DNA from: Strongyloides papillosus
Taxonomy: Eukaryota > Nematoda > Chromadorea > Rhabditida > Strongyloididae
Direction of reading: 5' to 3'
Assembly: GCA_005656395.1 (NCBI GenBank)
Contig: SRSI01000049.1
Span: 248,001-312,000, forward strand
DNA: 64,000 bases
Part shown: positions 1-9,871 of the stretch, in pieces
How positions within the stretch are numbered: position 1 is the stretch's first letter
Layout of the letters: the number at the start of each line of letters is the position of its first letter
Made by a program: the position numbers and the translations under genes
The notes under the pieces: generated by a model
The model's database searches: none
What the model was told of the DNA's origin: nothing
What the model saw: the letters and a program-made list of their open reading frames with translations, nothing else

Positions 1-1
1 A

Positions 2-121
2 TCCATTCCCCCAGAGGAATCCAACACCATCACCGGGATGTTACAAAAATTCAACACAACCTTCAAAAAGATGAATACAATCAACTTCGAGGAACCCTTA
101 GTTGTCCACATGAAACTCTAA
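2..121 (+). CDS. 3' end of an unknown protein-coding gene (partial)
   Basis: The second frame is open from the window edge to a TAA at 119-121 and encodes 39 residues beginning SIPPEESNTITGML and ending EEPLVVHMKL. Codon use (TTC, ACC, AAC, CTC) resembles that of the well-supported genes in the window and differs from the AT-rich spacer that follows, which is why I call it coding. The gene starts to the left of the window. Product not recognised. The first frame is also open through this stretch but runs on into spacer sequence with no coding character. Confidence 0.5.
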   Translation, partial: SIPPEESNTITGMLQKFNTTFKKMNTINFEEPLVVHMKL

Positions 122-707
122 CCCACACAGACACCTACCCAAGAGGTGCCGTTTTACTGATAACAAACAAACAGACATCTAAAGGTGGAATTTATTATTA
201 TTTTTTGTTATCTATTCACTCGATATTTTGTATAATAACATGTCATTATTGTAATTTTATACTAACAAACAATATTATATTAATTAGATATGGGAAGAGA
301 TAAGGTAAATAATTAGGGAGGATGTTAATTTATATATTGTTGTTTATTGATAATTAGTAATTTTTATAAATTTGTATATTGAAAGAGGTATTTAAGTGAT
401 GGTGGATGTGTTAATTATTGTTGTATTGTGGATGTTCACTGATTGGAGATGGATAATTTTTTTTTGTTTACCATGTATGGAGGTGATATATAGGAATGTT
501 TTGGAGGAATTTTGTTATCAATTTGTTTACAGGATCTTTTTGTTAAAGGAAAGAGGGGATGAATAATTTTTGATGACTTGTTACAAATATGTTATTGATA
601 AGCCTTTATGGTTATGTTTTTTTGATGATAATTACATGAACTTTCCGAAGGTATTTTGGTATACAGCACATCTTGGAGAAGTCCTTATTTTAACATTGAG
701 AAACAAA
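122..707. other. intergenic spacer
   Basis: AT-rich sequence with GT-rich and T-rich tracts. I see no convincing coding exon here. Two TGATAA motifs begin just after it. Confidence 0.5.
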
Positions 708-721
708 TGATAAACTGATAA
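708..721 (+). promoter_or_regulatory. two TGATAA (GATA-factor type) motifs before the start codon
   Basis: TGATAA occurs at 708-713 and again at 716-721, ending 7 bases before the ATG at 729. In nematodes extended TGATAA sites bind GATA factors such as ELT-2 and often mark gut genes. That link is established for C. elegans and inferred here. In such AT-rich DNA the motif also occurs by chance. Confidence 0.3.
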
Positions 722-728
722 TAGTATA

Positions 729-2081
729 ATGGATGCTAATATCGCCTATCTATATGATGTAAGTTTCTTCATCCACCCTTCTTCCAACAAATAATTACCC
801 CAATTTCAGGAAACATCATTCACCAGCAAAAACGTCCTCTCCCCTGAAACGAAGAAGGAAAATTTATCATTCACCATCACAAATGAGGATAACATAACAT
901 CTGATATTGACGTAACCGGGGGAGTTAACTCTGTAACAATATACCTGATGGATAATTCATTTTTCACAATAAATTTACTCAAAAAAGGACCATTAACAAG
1001 TTCACAGATTCTCTTTGAATTATCACTTTTTGTTGGAGGGGATTATGAAGTTATAAATGAGATGTTTAGTCTATGGATGATATCACCTCTTCTGGAGATT
1101 TTACTTGGTGGAGAGGATAAACCTAGTGATGTCAGAGATAAATGGGGAACGTTGTTGAGGAAGTATTCTTGGAAGTATAAGAAGTATCCAAAGGATGATG
1201 TACCTTGTTTGGTTATAAGAAGGAATTTTTTAATGACGGGTTTTAGAGAGGTTGAAGTAAGGTTTTACTATATAAGTATATTTTAATTAATTCATTCCAG
1301 ATATTAAACTATTACCAAGAAAAAAAAATTCGAATTGTATAGTTTCTTCATTAAAATACTCTTCACAGATAGTAAAGATGAATATCTAAGAGGGCGATAC
1401 TTACTGGAGGAGGAGAATGAGAACGAGTTAACACAAATATTAGTCTCCATAAGTGAAAATGAAGTGGGTACTGATAAGGTTAATCAAAACATATTAAAAA
1501 GTTTAAATAAGTCATTGAGACCCAAACACCACACATCGTTTTCCTCCTTCTTCCATGATGTTTCATTTAAAAAAATTAAAGAGGTTTTTAATGAATCTCA
1601 CTCCACCACAATTAACACCACTTCATCATTTAATAAAGGAGAATCCCCTATAACGTTAATGAGTACATTCTTAGACAAAATAAGACCATCCTCAACATAC
1701 GGATCCATATTTTACAAGTGTTACCTATCAAATGACTCAATAAAACACCTCAAAGGACCACCCACCAAAGAAACAATATTTTCAAAACTCCTCCACCACC
1801 TTCCAAAAACCTTCCAACCAGTAATAATTTGGGTTAACACCTTCTCTCTAGGAATATACGAGAAGAAGAATAACAACATCATCTATAGTACATCAACATC
1901 AAACATCAAGTGGACAGTCTCTCCGGAGATTGATAATCACATCCAATCCGTCTACATCTTCCACGACAAAGGTAGCAGTAATTTTACAGAGATTGCCGGT
2001 GAAAGTGCCTTCCTCCTCCATTTGGCATTGTCAATCCTTACAACCACTAACAATAGTAATAAGAAAAAATGTATCTATTAG
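729..2081 (+). CDS. unknown protein, three exons, problematic second intron
   Basis: Exon 1 (729-758) begins MDANIAYLYD. A canonical intron (GTAAGT..TTTCAG) at 759-809 joins it in phase 0 to exon 2 (810-1256, 149 codons). The second donor is GTAAGG at 1257. The best-looking acceptor (TTCCAG, exon from 1301) leads to a stop within 14 codons. Using the weaker CCAAG acceptor at 1319 keeps phase 0 and continues through 254 codons to TAG at 2079-2081, giving 412 residues. A run of nine A (1320-1328) lies at this point, so a one-base error or a real frameshift is also possible. The long C-terminal reading frame has clear coding composition. No signal peptide or obvious membrane segment is seen. I do not recognise the family. 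Confidence 0.6.
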
Positions 2082-2255
2082 AAGATTTTTATTCTTAATA
2101 AAAAAGAGAACATGTATAGTTATTTCAAGATTTTATTATTTTTAAGATTAAAAATTTTAAAAAGATGAAATAAAAAAGGTTTTATGTTTTTGTTTGTAAG
2201 AGTTTAAGTCATGTCTCTTAGTTATATATTTTCTTGGTTTGAGAGAGGGAATGGT

Positions 2256-2600
2256 TTAGAAGCCCTTGAAGAGTTTACAGAAGTCTGAAAGATTATAAAT
2301 GGTAAAGTACATTATTGTTTATGGTGTTGTTATGAGGAGAAGGGATAGTGTTAATTTATCTTACCCTCAAAGGATAACTCCCCATTTGGAGCTAACTTTC
2401 TAAAGTCATCCTCGACAGTCTCGGGATTCTTAAGATTCTCCTTAACATTATTAATTGCTTTCATGGTCTCATCCAAATTGAGTGAACCACTCTTGTCGAA
2501 GTCGTTGCACTCAAAAATTTGACCTAAAGTAATAAGTTTAACATCTAACTAAAGACATATGACAATCTCAAGACTTACGTAATTCATCCTTAGAAGACAT
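2256..2600 (-). CDS. small EF-hand calcium-binding protein
   Basis: Three exons join cleanly: 2600-2579 (22 nt), 2523-2365 (159 nt) and 2284-2256 (29 nt), with GTAAGT/GTAAGA donors and TTTAG/TTCAG acceptors, giving 69 residues from MSSKDELRQIFECNDFDKSG to FCKLFKGF. The first helix-loop-helix has a textbook 12-residue loop (DFDKSGSLNLDE, residues about 15-26) with Asp at 1 and 3, Ser at 5, Gly at 6 and Glu at 12, so one Ca2+ site should bind. The second hand (APNGELSFEDF, about residues 51-61) lacks the leading acidic residues and probably does not bind. The length fits a single calmodulin lobe. It is likely cytosolic: no signal peptide. Partner unknown. Confidence 0.85.
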
Positions 2601-4433
2601 TGTTAATAGAACTTTCCAAAATAATAAAGAAGTATCTCTTTGAATTCTCCTAAAACACGAAAATGAAGAGATTTGAGGTATTTTTAAGTCTTTATTTCAA
2701 AATTCAGCTCTCCCCAAGAAAACTCCACCCTCCTTAATGTTGAATTAACAATTTATTATTAGCTTTTTTTTGCCTTCTTCTCCTATCTCACCCATCATCA
2801 ATCCCACCTCTTTGGCATATTTTCTCTCCTCTCTCCATACACAAAAAGAACATAGACAACACCACAAAGAAAAATGATAAATTTTTTTTACTTATTCTCC
2901 CTTTATTATAATCTTCAAATTTATCATATATATCTCACAACATTCAAATAGGTAAAAGATATATCTATTCACTTTCCATGCATCAATCATATGCCTTTTT
3001 CGATAATCCCCTAACATTACCAGGAATTTCTATTAAGATTGATAAAAATAATCTCAATGATAAGGTGCGAAAAAAAGAAAACTATTAGTGTAAGATATTT
3101 TTACTTAACAAAGGAAGGAAAAAATAAAAAAGAAAGGGATATTACTTTTTTTAATAATTATATTTTAAGTATGAAATTATTTCATTTCCATATTTCTTGT
3201 AAGGTATTTCAGGAGAAATCGTTGTATAATTTTGCGGTAAAAAACTTTAATAATAACGCTCTTGGTGATGGTAATAGAGGTATGTGTGTGCGTAAATGCA
3301 TGGGTGGGGGAGGAATTGGATACATTTAATTGTAATGGCAATTATCATGATAGATAATGATAGTACTGGATTTGGTGTAAAAAAATCTCTCACGTAATTA
3401 ATCTTTAGTCTTCTTAACTTTTAATTAAAGCGAATCTTGGTGAGATATTAATTTTGATGTCATTTTCATTATTTCTTTTTTAGACTCTTAATGATTGGTA
3501 AAAAAGTTACTTTGTAGGATATTTGCTTATCTTTTAATATATACAAATTGTTGGAGATGAAGTTTGTGTTAATTAAAAAATATGACCATCCATTTGGAGG
3601 AGAAACGATTAAACGAAGAAACTTGTTAATAATATTCCATTTTTTATAGATAAAAAAAAACTAATTGTAGGGGTGTAATGAGATGTTAATGATATAAATG
3701 TGCGATCAAAGAAAGAATAATTAAAGGCAATGTAAGAAGGAAAAAATACCTAATTTAAGTTAATTAATTTCTATTATAACATCAACATCTAAACTTCCAT
3801 ACTTGTGACTTCTACACCTGTGACATGTGAAATATTTTAATTATAATTAAATGATTTTTTGCTTCAATAGTTGATAAGACAATACCTTGCATGTATATAA
3901 GATTGTTTAAAGTTGTATTGGAAATTAATGCTGATAAGTTGTGTTTGATTTTAATTTGGCGATATTTTATGAAATATTTCTAAATTTTTGAAGGTATTTC
4001 AAATTTTATGAAATTATTTATCGTTTTAAAGCATTGATAAGTTGTTTTAGATGGCTTTTAATTAACCTTAGATAGAAATTAACGTTTTTTATACCCTTTT
4101 CTCATGATATGGAGGCTAGTCTAATCTTATCTATAGAAATTTCTATATATATAAAAGTTAGTTATGTGTGTTAAAAGTAAATAAGGTAAACACAACAGTT
4201 TATAAATAATAATTATATTGAATAGTTGCGGTGGTATGAAACGGCCTTTGTTACCCCCACCTATAGCTACGTTTTCTATTCTATCGTTCTCTCCTACCTA
4301 TATTTGTTTTTTATTTTCTATTAATTGTATCTACACTTAATGAACCCTTAACCATTTAAATGATAAAATTTCATAGATTTCCCTTTTAGGCAAATAAGAG
4401 TTTAAAAAATATAGCTGAAAATAAAAGATTAAA
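2601..4433. other. long AT-rich intergenic region
   Basis: About 1.8 kb between the divergently transcribed EF-hand and SWEET genes, so it presumably holds both promoters. It contains long A and T tracts. A 96-codon frame at 3039-3329 looks like chance (low-complexity Lys/Asn/Phe content, no splice partners). GATAA-type motifs are scattered through it (for example near 3931). No other feature seen. Confidence 0.4.
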
Positions 4434-5467
4434 ATGAATGGCATTGAATTATTTGGTCTTTGGTTAGCTGTGTTTTCAATTGGTTTTACATTTTTGCCAA
4501 TTTTCCAGGTCCTGGAATGGAAAAAAAGAGGTACTTCTGATGGATTTTCTTCTATAAGTCTTGTTCTTCCAATGCTTATGTAAGTCTATTTATTATTTTT
4601 TAATTCCCTTTTATCTACCCTCACTTTCTTTTTGATATACTGATAATAATAATAATAATGTGTCAGATATATTATTATTTTTAAAGACTTTTTAATACAT
4701 AAATAACTTTTAAAAGTGGGTAAATTTTGTTATAAAAATATAATAAAAGTGTACTTAAGATGGTGATTTATATTTAGTTTTGAGTGAGAAAATATTCAAT
4801 TAGTTAAAAAATATTTATATATTATATTTACAAAGTATGAATATAATATATTGTTTTTGAAGGAGAAGAAAGTTTTGAATATTAAATATTATACTTTGGG
4901 AGAATAAAGTACTTTTTCTTTTTTTATAGGATGTCATGTTGGTTTAAACATGGAGTTTTGACGAATGATAAAAATAACATGTTAATAAATGGTGTTAACT
5001 TGGTTTGTTTCACTTTTTATGTATCAATTTTTGCTTATTATCAAAGTAAGAGGAGGAATGTAGCTTTACAAGTTGTTTCATTGCTAACAACTGTTTATTT
5101 TATTTTCAATCATGTTAATAATACCCATCCTGATAAGGCACCTGATGTTATGGGAAGTATCGCTGCCGGAACACAGATATTCGGTATGGTTGGAGGTATA
5201 TACGATCTCCTAAGAGCCATGAAACTAGGAACCATGGAATACATACCAGCAGTCATTCAATTCGCCATGTTCGTCCTTATCAGTCAATGGACTCTTTTCG
5301 GGTACTTAATAGGAAACCAATACATGTTCATAGCCAACGTAGCCGGTTTAGCTCTAAATATCATCACACTAGGATGCTACTTCATCTACCCACCCTTAAC
5401 ATGGAAAGTACCCATCTTCGGTATTGAACCACAACAAAAAACAAAGACCGATAAAAAGAAACAATAA
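4434..5467 (+). CDS. SWEET-family sugar transporter
   Basis: Two exons (4434-4579 and 4930-5467; GTAAGT donor, TTATAG acceptor, 350-nt intron) encode 227 residues from MNGIELFGLWLAV, the usual length for an animal SWEET. Two MtN3/saliva triple-helix repeats are visible. The first is at about residues 5-85 and contains the conserved PMLMMSCWFKHG stretch at the end of its second helix. The second is at about 120-205 and begins GSIAAGTQIFG. Seven membrane segments fit the 3+1+3 fold, and a Lys-rich cytosolic tail ends the protein. The family carries mono- or disaccharides across membranes down a gradient; the substrate cannot be read from the sequence. The intron falls inside the first repeat, after the codon for Leu-48. 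Confidence 0.92.
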
Positions 5468-5883
5468 AAGAAGCATAATTAAAAATTTATTATTTTTTTA
5501 TCTTCTTGTTTTTACTTAATTCTAGTAATTAATAATTTACCAAGTATTTGTTGTGTATAATTAACGAAATAAAAGCAAAAGTAATTTATTGCTATATCTT
5601 TATTATTTATTATCATTAATTTTTCTCCTTTTATAAAAGTGTTATTCTCGTTGACTCTAGTTTAGATACTGATAAGGACGGTGTATATGAAATTAATTAT
5701 ATTTTCACAGAAGAATTATTACGCATTTTATGGTATTGCAACACTAAGATTATTACCTTATCATCGGAATTTTTTAAATGATCAAAAGATAGTTAAAATT
5801 TATTTCATTGTATCAAGTGCCAATGTTATCAAAACGTTATAAAAGGAAATAGATGTTGTAAAAACCTCTATCCTTTTAAGTAT
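5468..5883. other. intergenic spacer
   Basis: About 415 bp of AT-rich sequence containing the 3' flank of the transporter gene and the upstream region of the next gene. A TGATAAGG at about 5667 and a TGATAA at 5884-5889, six bases before the next ATG, are the only motifs noted. Confidence 0.4.
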
Positions 5884-5889
5884 TGATAA
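5884..5889 (+). promoter_or_regulatory. TGATAA motif just upstream of the start codon
   Basis: The motif ends 5 bases before the ATG at 5895. It may be a GATA-factor site or part of a very short leader. Support is positional only. Confidence 0.25.
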
Positions 5890-5894
5890 TTTTT

Positions 5895-6666
5895 ATGATG
5901 AAGAATATTGATATTCTTAATATTTTGCTCTTATTACTGTTAGGAAGTGTTACTTTGTCGTGTTTACCTTCTGATGGTGAAGAAAATCAAATGACATCTA
6001 ATGACATTAACTACCCAATTGACTGTCCAGAACCAACATTCTTATACTGTCAACATGCTTTCAATAAAGCCATGAACATAAGCACAGACCTGACATGGAG
6101 AAATATTACTCAAATAGAAACATTTGTTGATAGATTCATGTCCCAAAGTAAAGACAATTACATTGCCGCTTGCAAGAAAAGAAGAGACTTCTACGGTTGT
6201 TTGGGAGAAAAATACACAACATGTATTAATCGTTACCACTTACTATCAAAAGTCACTGATCCATCAATGATGTTGGCAGCCTACCTATATCCAGCCTTCT
6301 GGAATGGTTTTGACTTCGCATGCAATGGAGGATTTACGGTAGCCATTTACAATAACGAAACTTATGATCAAACCTTAGGCACCAATTTTGCTCAATGTCA
6401 AAATCAATATTTGAATAGCATGCAGAATTCTATAACTAATCTTTGCTCGTAAGTTCCTTTCTCCCTCGATCTTTAGATCTTGAACCTTTTTATCGCAAGA
6501 AATAATTCATTGTTTTTGTAGGAATACTCAAGTATTTATGAGTTGCGTCCAAAACGTCTACATAAACGCAGGATCCTCAAGAATGGGATGGTTTGCCTGT
6601 GAGAAAGCCCGTTCCCAATACGCTAACGATTGCCCGAATCTTCGTTGTCTACTCTTAACACAATAA
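5895..6666 (+). CDS. secreted cysteine-rich protein, DUF19/T20D4.11-like
   Basis: Two exons (5895-6448 and 6522-6666; GTAAGT donor, TTGTAG acceptor, 73-nt intron, phase 2) give 232 residues. The N-terminus MMKNIDILNILLLLLLGSV followed by a Ser/Cys-rich segment is a clear signal peptide. The mature chain has at least twelve cysteines spread through it (for example DCPEPTFLYC, ACKKRRDFYGC, TNLCS, MSCVQ, WFACEK, DCPNLRC), no second membrane segment and several Asn-X-Ser/Thr sites. The cysteine spacing and the Trp/Cys pattern in the last 40 residues resemble the nematode-specific DUF19 (T20D4.11-like) secreted family, but I assign this by eye. The function of that family is not known. ATG 5895 and 5898 are both possible starts. 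Confidence 0.8.
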
Positions 6667-7474
6667 AAAAAAAACTAATTAAAAACCAATAAAAATATTT
6701 AGTTATATTTTTTAGAAACTAATTAACGAAAAAAATTAGATAAATATGTTGATGACGTAACCTTGAGATAACTATATTTAGAGTTAATTAAAACAGAAAA
6801 ATAGTACCATGTGGATGCTTATTTGGTAGTAAATTACTAGCTTATCATTGATATTATTTAATTATTAACACTTAATTTAGTTAGAAGTTTAACAAGATGG
6901 TATTGTGATGTGTTTTGTGGTTAAACTTTTTTTAAATAAGGAAGTTTGATGGTTAGAAAATATTTTTTTAATTGATTTATTGAAGATCAAAAATCTTACA
7001 CATTTTACGATTCAACAAAAAGAGTCGTTAGTATAGATCTACAGAAAAAGAATATCAGAAAGATTATAAATTATGTGTTTATTCTGATAACGTGATGAAT
7101 TGTTTACACAGATTTCATTCCATTGAAATTTTTCGCTTATAATCTTATTTCTTCATCTCACGATACACTAACATACAACGATGATAACAATCTATCTGAT
7201 CTTTTCCCTTACACTAAAAAATAAATTATTTTCCATATTCATTTTTTCCTCTCTCAAGTACATGCAAAAAAATGAAAATAATTAATAATTCTGTTTATTA
7301 ATTTCACTCAAAATTTTACTTTATAACAACAAAAAATTCAAAATAACAAAGAATAAAAACATATTTTTTCTCTTAAAATAATTGTGGAAATTACATCACT
7401 ATCCAGTCGTGTATACATAGGGTGAATTTTTAAGTAACTGATAAAAGTGCAGATATTATTAACAGAAGACAATA
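6667..7474 (+). promoter_or_regulatory. intergenic region with a TGATAA motif near the next gene
   Basis: About 800 bp of AT-rich spacer. TGATAA is present at 7439-7444, 30 bases before the ATG at 7475. No coding exon or repeat was recognised. Confidence 0.25.
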
Positions 7475-8167
7475 ATGTTTAATGGCGAAGGAGTTGTGAT
7501 GAGTGGTACCCACTTTGATGTGGATAACGACCCACTACCTGGGACGGATGTCCTTGAACATGCTCGATCCGGAATCCAAGAACCTGTCATTGGAGATTCT
7601 CCAAGGATGGAACTGAAATACCTCTTCTACGCAATGAATGGGTTGATGTTATTCCTAATACTCGTCGTCCTGGCAATAATAATAAATTCAGTATTCCTCG
7701 TGAAATATTCACCCATCAAGAAAAGGAGAAATCAGGTATTTCAGGAGTACTTTAAAGCAAAGGCCCAGAATAGTATCAAGTACAATGATTATGATAAGCT
7801 ATTGAATGACCTAGAAGTTTTGAAGAAGGATATTGAGAGAAATGAAAAGATTAAAATTAAAAGGAATAAAGAACGTAGGGTTATAAAGAAAAATTGTAAT
7901 CATAAAAAACCTGTTATTGTGATGAATGAAGAGAAGTTAGCTGAGGTTTTCCATGCCCTAGCAAAGATGCCCAGTGATCCAGATGGTTTTATGAATGGGG
8001 ATGGTAGTAAAAAGAGGGGAGTTCTGATGATTGGTGAGAATGAAACAGTATGCGTAATGAATAGAAATGATGATGGCAATAAAACTGCAAGAAGCATAGA
8101 TTTCAGGAGCTCAAGAAAAACCCAAAAGGATTCTAAAATTGAAAGTCTAGTAAAACACACTCTATAA
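7475..8167 (+). CDS. single-pass membrane protein, unknown function
   Basis: One uninterrupted frame of 230 codons from MFNGEGVVMSGTHF to SLVKHTL. The first 47 residues are acidic and polar with no signal peptide. A strong hydrophobic helix follows at about residues 49-75 (YLFYAMNGLMLFLILVVLAI). The remaining 150 residues are polar and highly basic, with a probable coiled-coil stretch (about 95-135, LLNDLEVLKKDIERNEKIKI) and a basic patch RRVIKKNCNHKK. The positive-inside rule suggests the long C-terminal part is cytosolic. A second ATG at codon 9 could also be used. I do not recognise the family. Confidence 0.8.
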   Translation: MFNGEGVVMSGTHFDVDNDPLPGTDVLEHARSGIQEPVIGDSPRMELKYLFYAMNGLMLFLILVVLAIIINSVFLVKYSPIKKRRNQVFQEYFKAKAQNSIKYNDYDKLLNDLEVLKKDIERNEKIKIKRNKERRVIKKNCNHKKPVIVMNEEKLAEVFHALAKMPSDPDGFMNGDGSKKRGVLMIGENETVCVMNRNDDGNKTARSIDFRSSRKTQKDSKIESLVKHTL

Positions 8168-9871
8168 TGTTCGTGTTCTTAAGATTATACTAAATAATAA
8201 CACTCTATTTTCTTTATTTATATACGATTGTTTAGCAATAAAAAAGTATTTTTATATTCTAAACTTATCTGTATTAGTTTGTACTTTTTTTGTCTGAAGA
8301 ATAGTTTAGTTTCTTGGATTTTTGCTTCCTTCTTCTAGAACGTTAAATCTCTTAGTAATCATTGATTCTATTTTGAACCATAGTTAACAAGAATAGTTAT
8401 ATCGTCGTGCTTAGAAACCTAGAGGTTTGAGTTATAGTTATGCTACGGATGGTGTTTATCAGTGTTACGATTCAGGATTGTGTCTCGCATTGTACCTAAT
8501 GGTGCTAAGAGTTATGGATCGTACTGAACAATACACTGAGAAATTTTTGTTACAATAAATTAGACAAACGTGTATAGTTTGTCAATGATTATATATTAAA
8601 TTTAAATTTTCTTAAGTCATACAATCATAGTATTGCTACAAAAATGAATATTTTAGACTTTTTAATAAAACCAGCCTTAGACCTGCCTTTGAGAGGTTAT
8701 AGCTGGGCCGCAGAGCATATACTTTTATAGAAATATTTTAATACTAAGTTATTAATCAAAGTATCTGTATAAAAAAATTGTTTCATTGAATTACATATTT
8801 ATAGAGAAGTAAAATAACCAATAATACATTGTTTTAACATATTAATATAGGAAATATTTCTGAGATTGAGAATTATTTTATAACATTTTGCCTTTATTGT
8901 AAATGGTTAAGTTAAAAAATTGACCCAACAAAAAGAATTATATTTATGTCCAAATGGTGAATAAAAATGAATATTTGATTCATTCCAAGTAAATATTCAA
9001 GTGACTCTCTACTATATGTTTGAAACTGGTATAAACAATTTAGTATCATTCTTTTATTAACTACGTATCCATCTTAATTTTACAAATATGTAAATGAAAA
9101 AAAAACAGAAAAAAATAATACCTAAAATAACTTCTTTCGTTTTTAAGCTACAAACATCGTTATAATTTCATATTTTAAGTCAGACTTTGAGCTATGTAAT
9201 AATTTAGTTTTATTTGCTTTAAATAACTTTTCATAAAGATATAACATTAAAAAATTTTAATTTTACTTAAAAAAATGGTCGTCGCCTTTTGGTTCACAAC
9301 TTGGCTAACTTTTATTAATCTTTTTAGCATTAAATTTCTCCCTTATTCTATAATTATACATTTTAAATAAGTCATAAACTAAAAAATTTTATTTATTTTA
9401 CAGAAATTATTTGAAAGAAAAAAATACACAAAAATTGTCTAAAACAGTGGTGTTTTTTTAAATATAACCTAACCTGGTCAACCTTTGCCAAAAATATGTT
9501 GAAATTATTTTCCCCCTTAAGTTAGAAAAAAAGTACTTTTTCAAAAAGATTTATATTTGACCAATTGAAGGCATCAAATAACGGTAATCTGATTAGTAAA
9601 AAGACGATAACTTTTAAGAGAAATTATTCAGAAAAGAAGACGATCTAACATAATAATTTAAGTATTGTGTTTTATCAAATTCTGATACTAGTTTCATAAT
9701 AGGACAAACTTAACAATCACATAATAGAAAGAAGAAGTATTTTAAGTATCATTAGCTCTATATTAAGGATTATTTTTTTTCGTTCCTATATATATTTCTT
9801 TAATGATATATTTTTATTTTAAAGTTACAATAAAATGAATGATTAACTTATTAGGTATTACAAATATCCAA
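8168..9871. other. intergenic region with possible decayed repeats
   Basis: About 1.7 kb between convergent genes. The 8330-8560 stretch is less AT-rich than its flanks but has no sustained reading frame. A 40-bp segment at 8631-8670 recurs at 14,688-14,728. A short perfect hairpin (GACAAAC, 7-base loop, GTTTGTC) lies at 8563-8583. Otherwise nothing is recognised. Confidence 0.4.
8631..8670 (+). repeat. copy 1 of a short dispersed repeat
   Basis: The segment matches 14,688-14,728 with few differences; the shared core is ATATTTTAGACT followed by TTTTAATAAAA. It may be the remains of a transposable element. The source family is unknown and the match is by eye. Confidence 0.35.

Noticed and set aside
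1335..2081. A start at 1335 for the C-terminal frame of the first gene
   Set aside because: The codon is TTG, and exons upstream join in frame, so it is an internal part of the gene.
3039..3329. 96-codon plus-strand frame in the long spacer
   Set aside because: Low-complexity Lys/Asn/Phe content, no splice partner, no motif; likely chance in AT-rich DNA.
8563..8583. Short perfect hairpin GACAAAC-loop-GTTTGTC
   Set aside because: Seven-base stems are expected by chance; no element ends or terminator role supports it.
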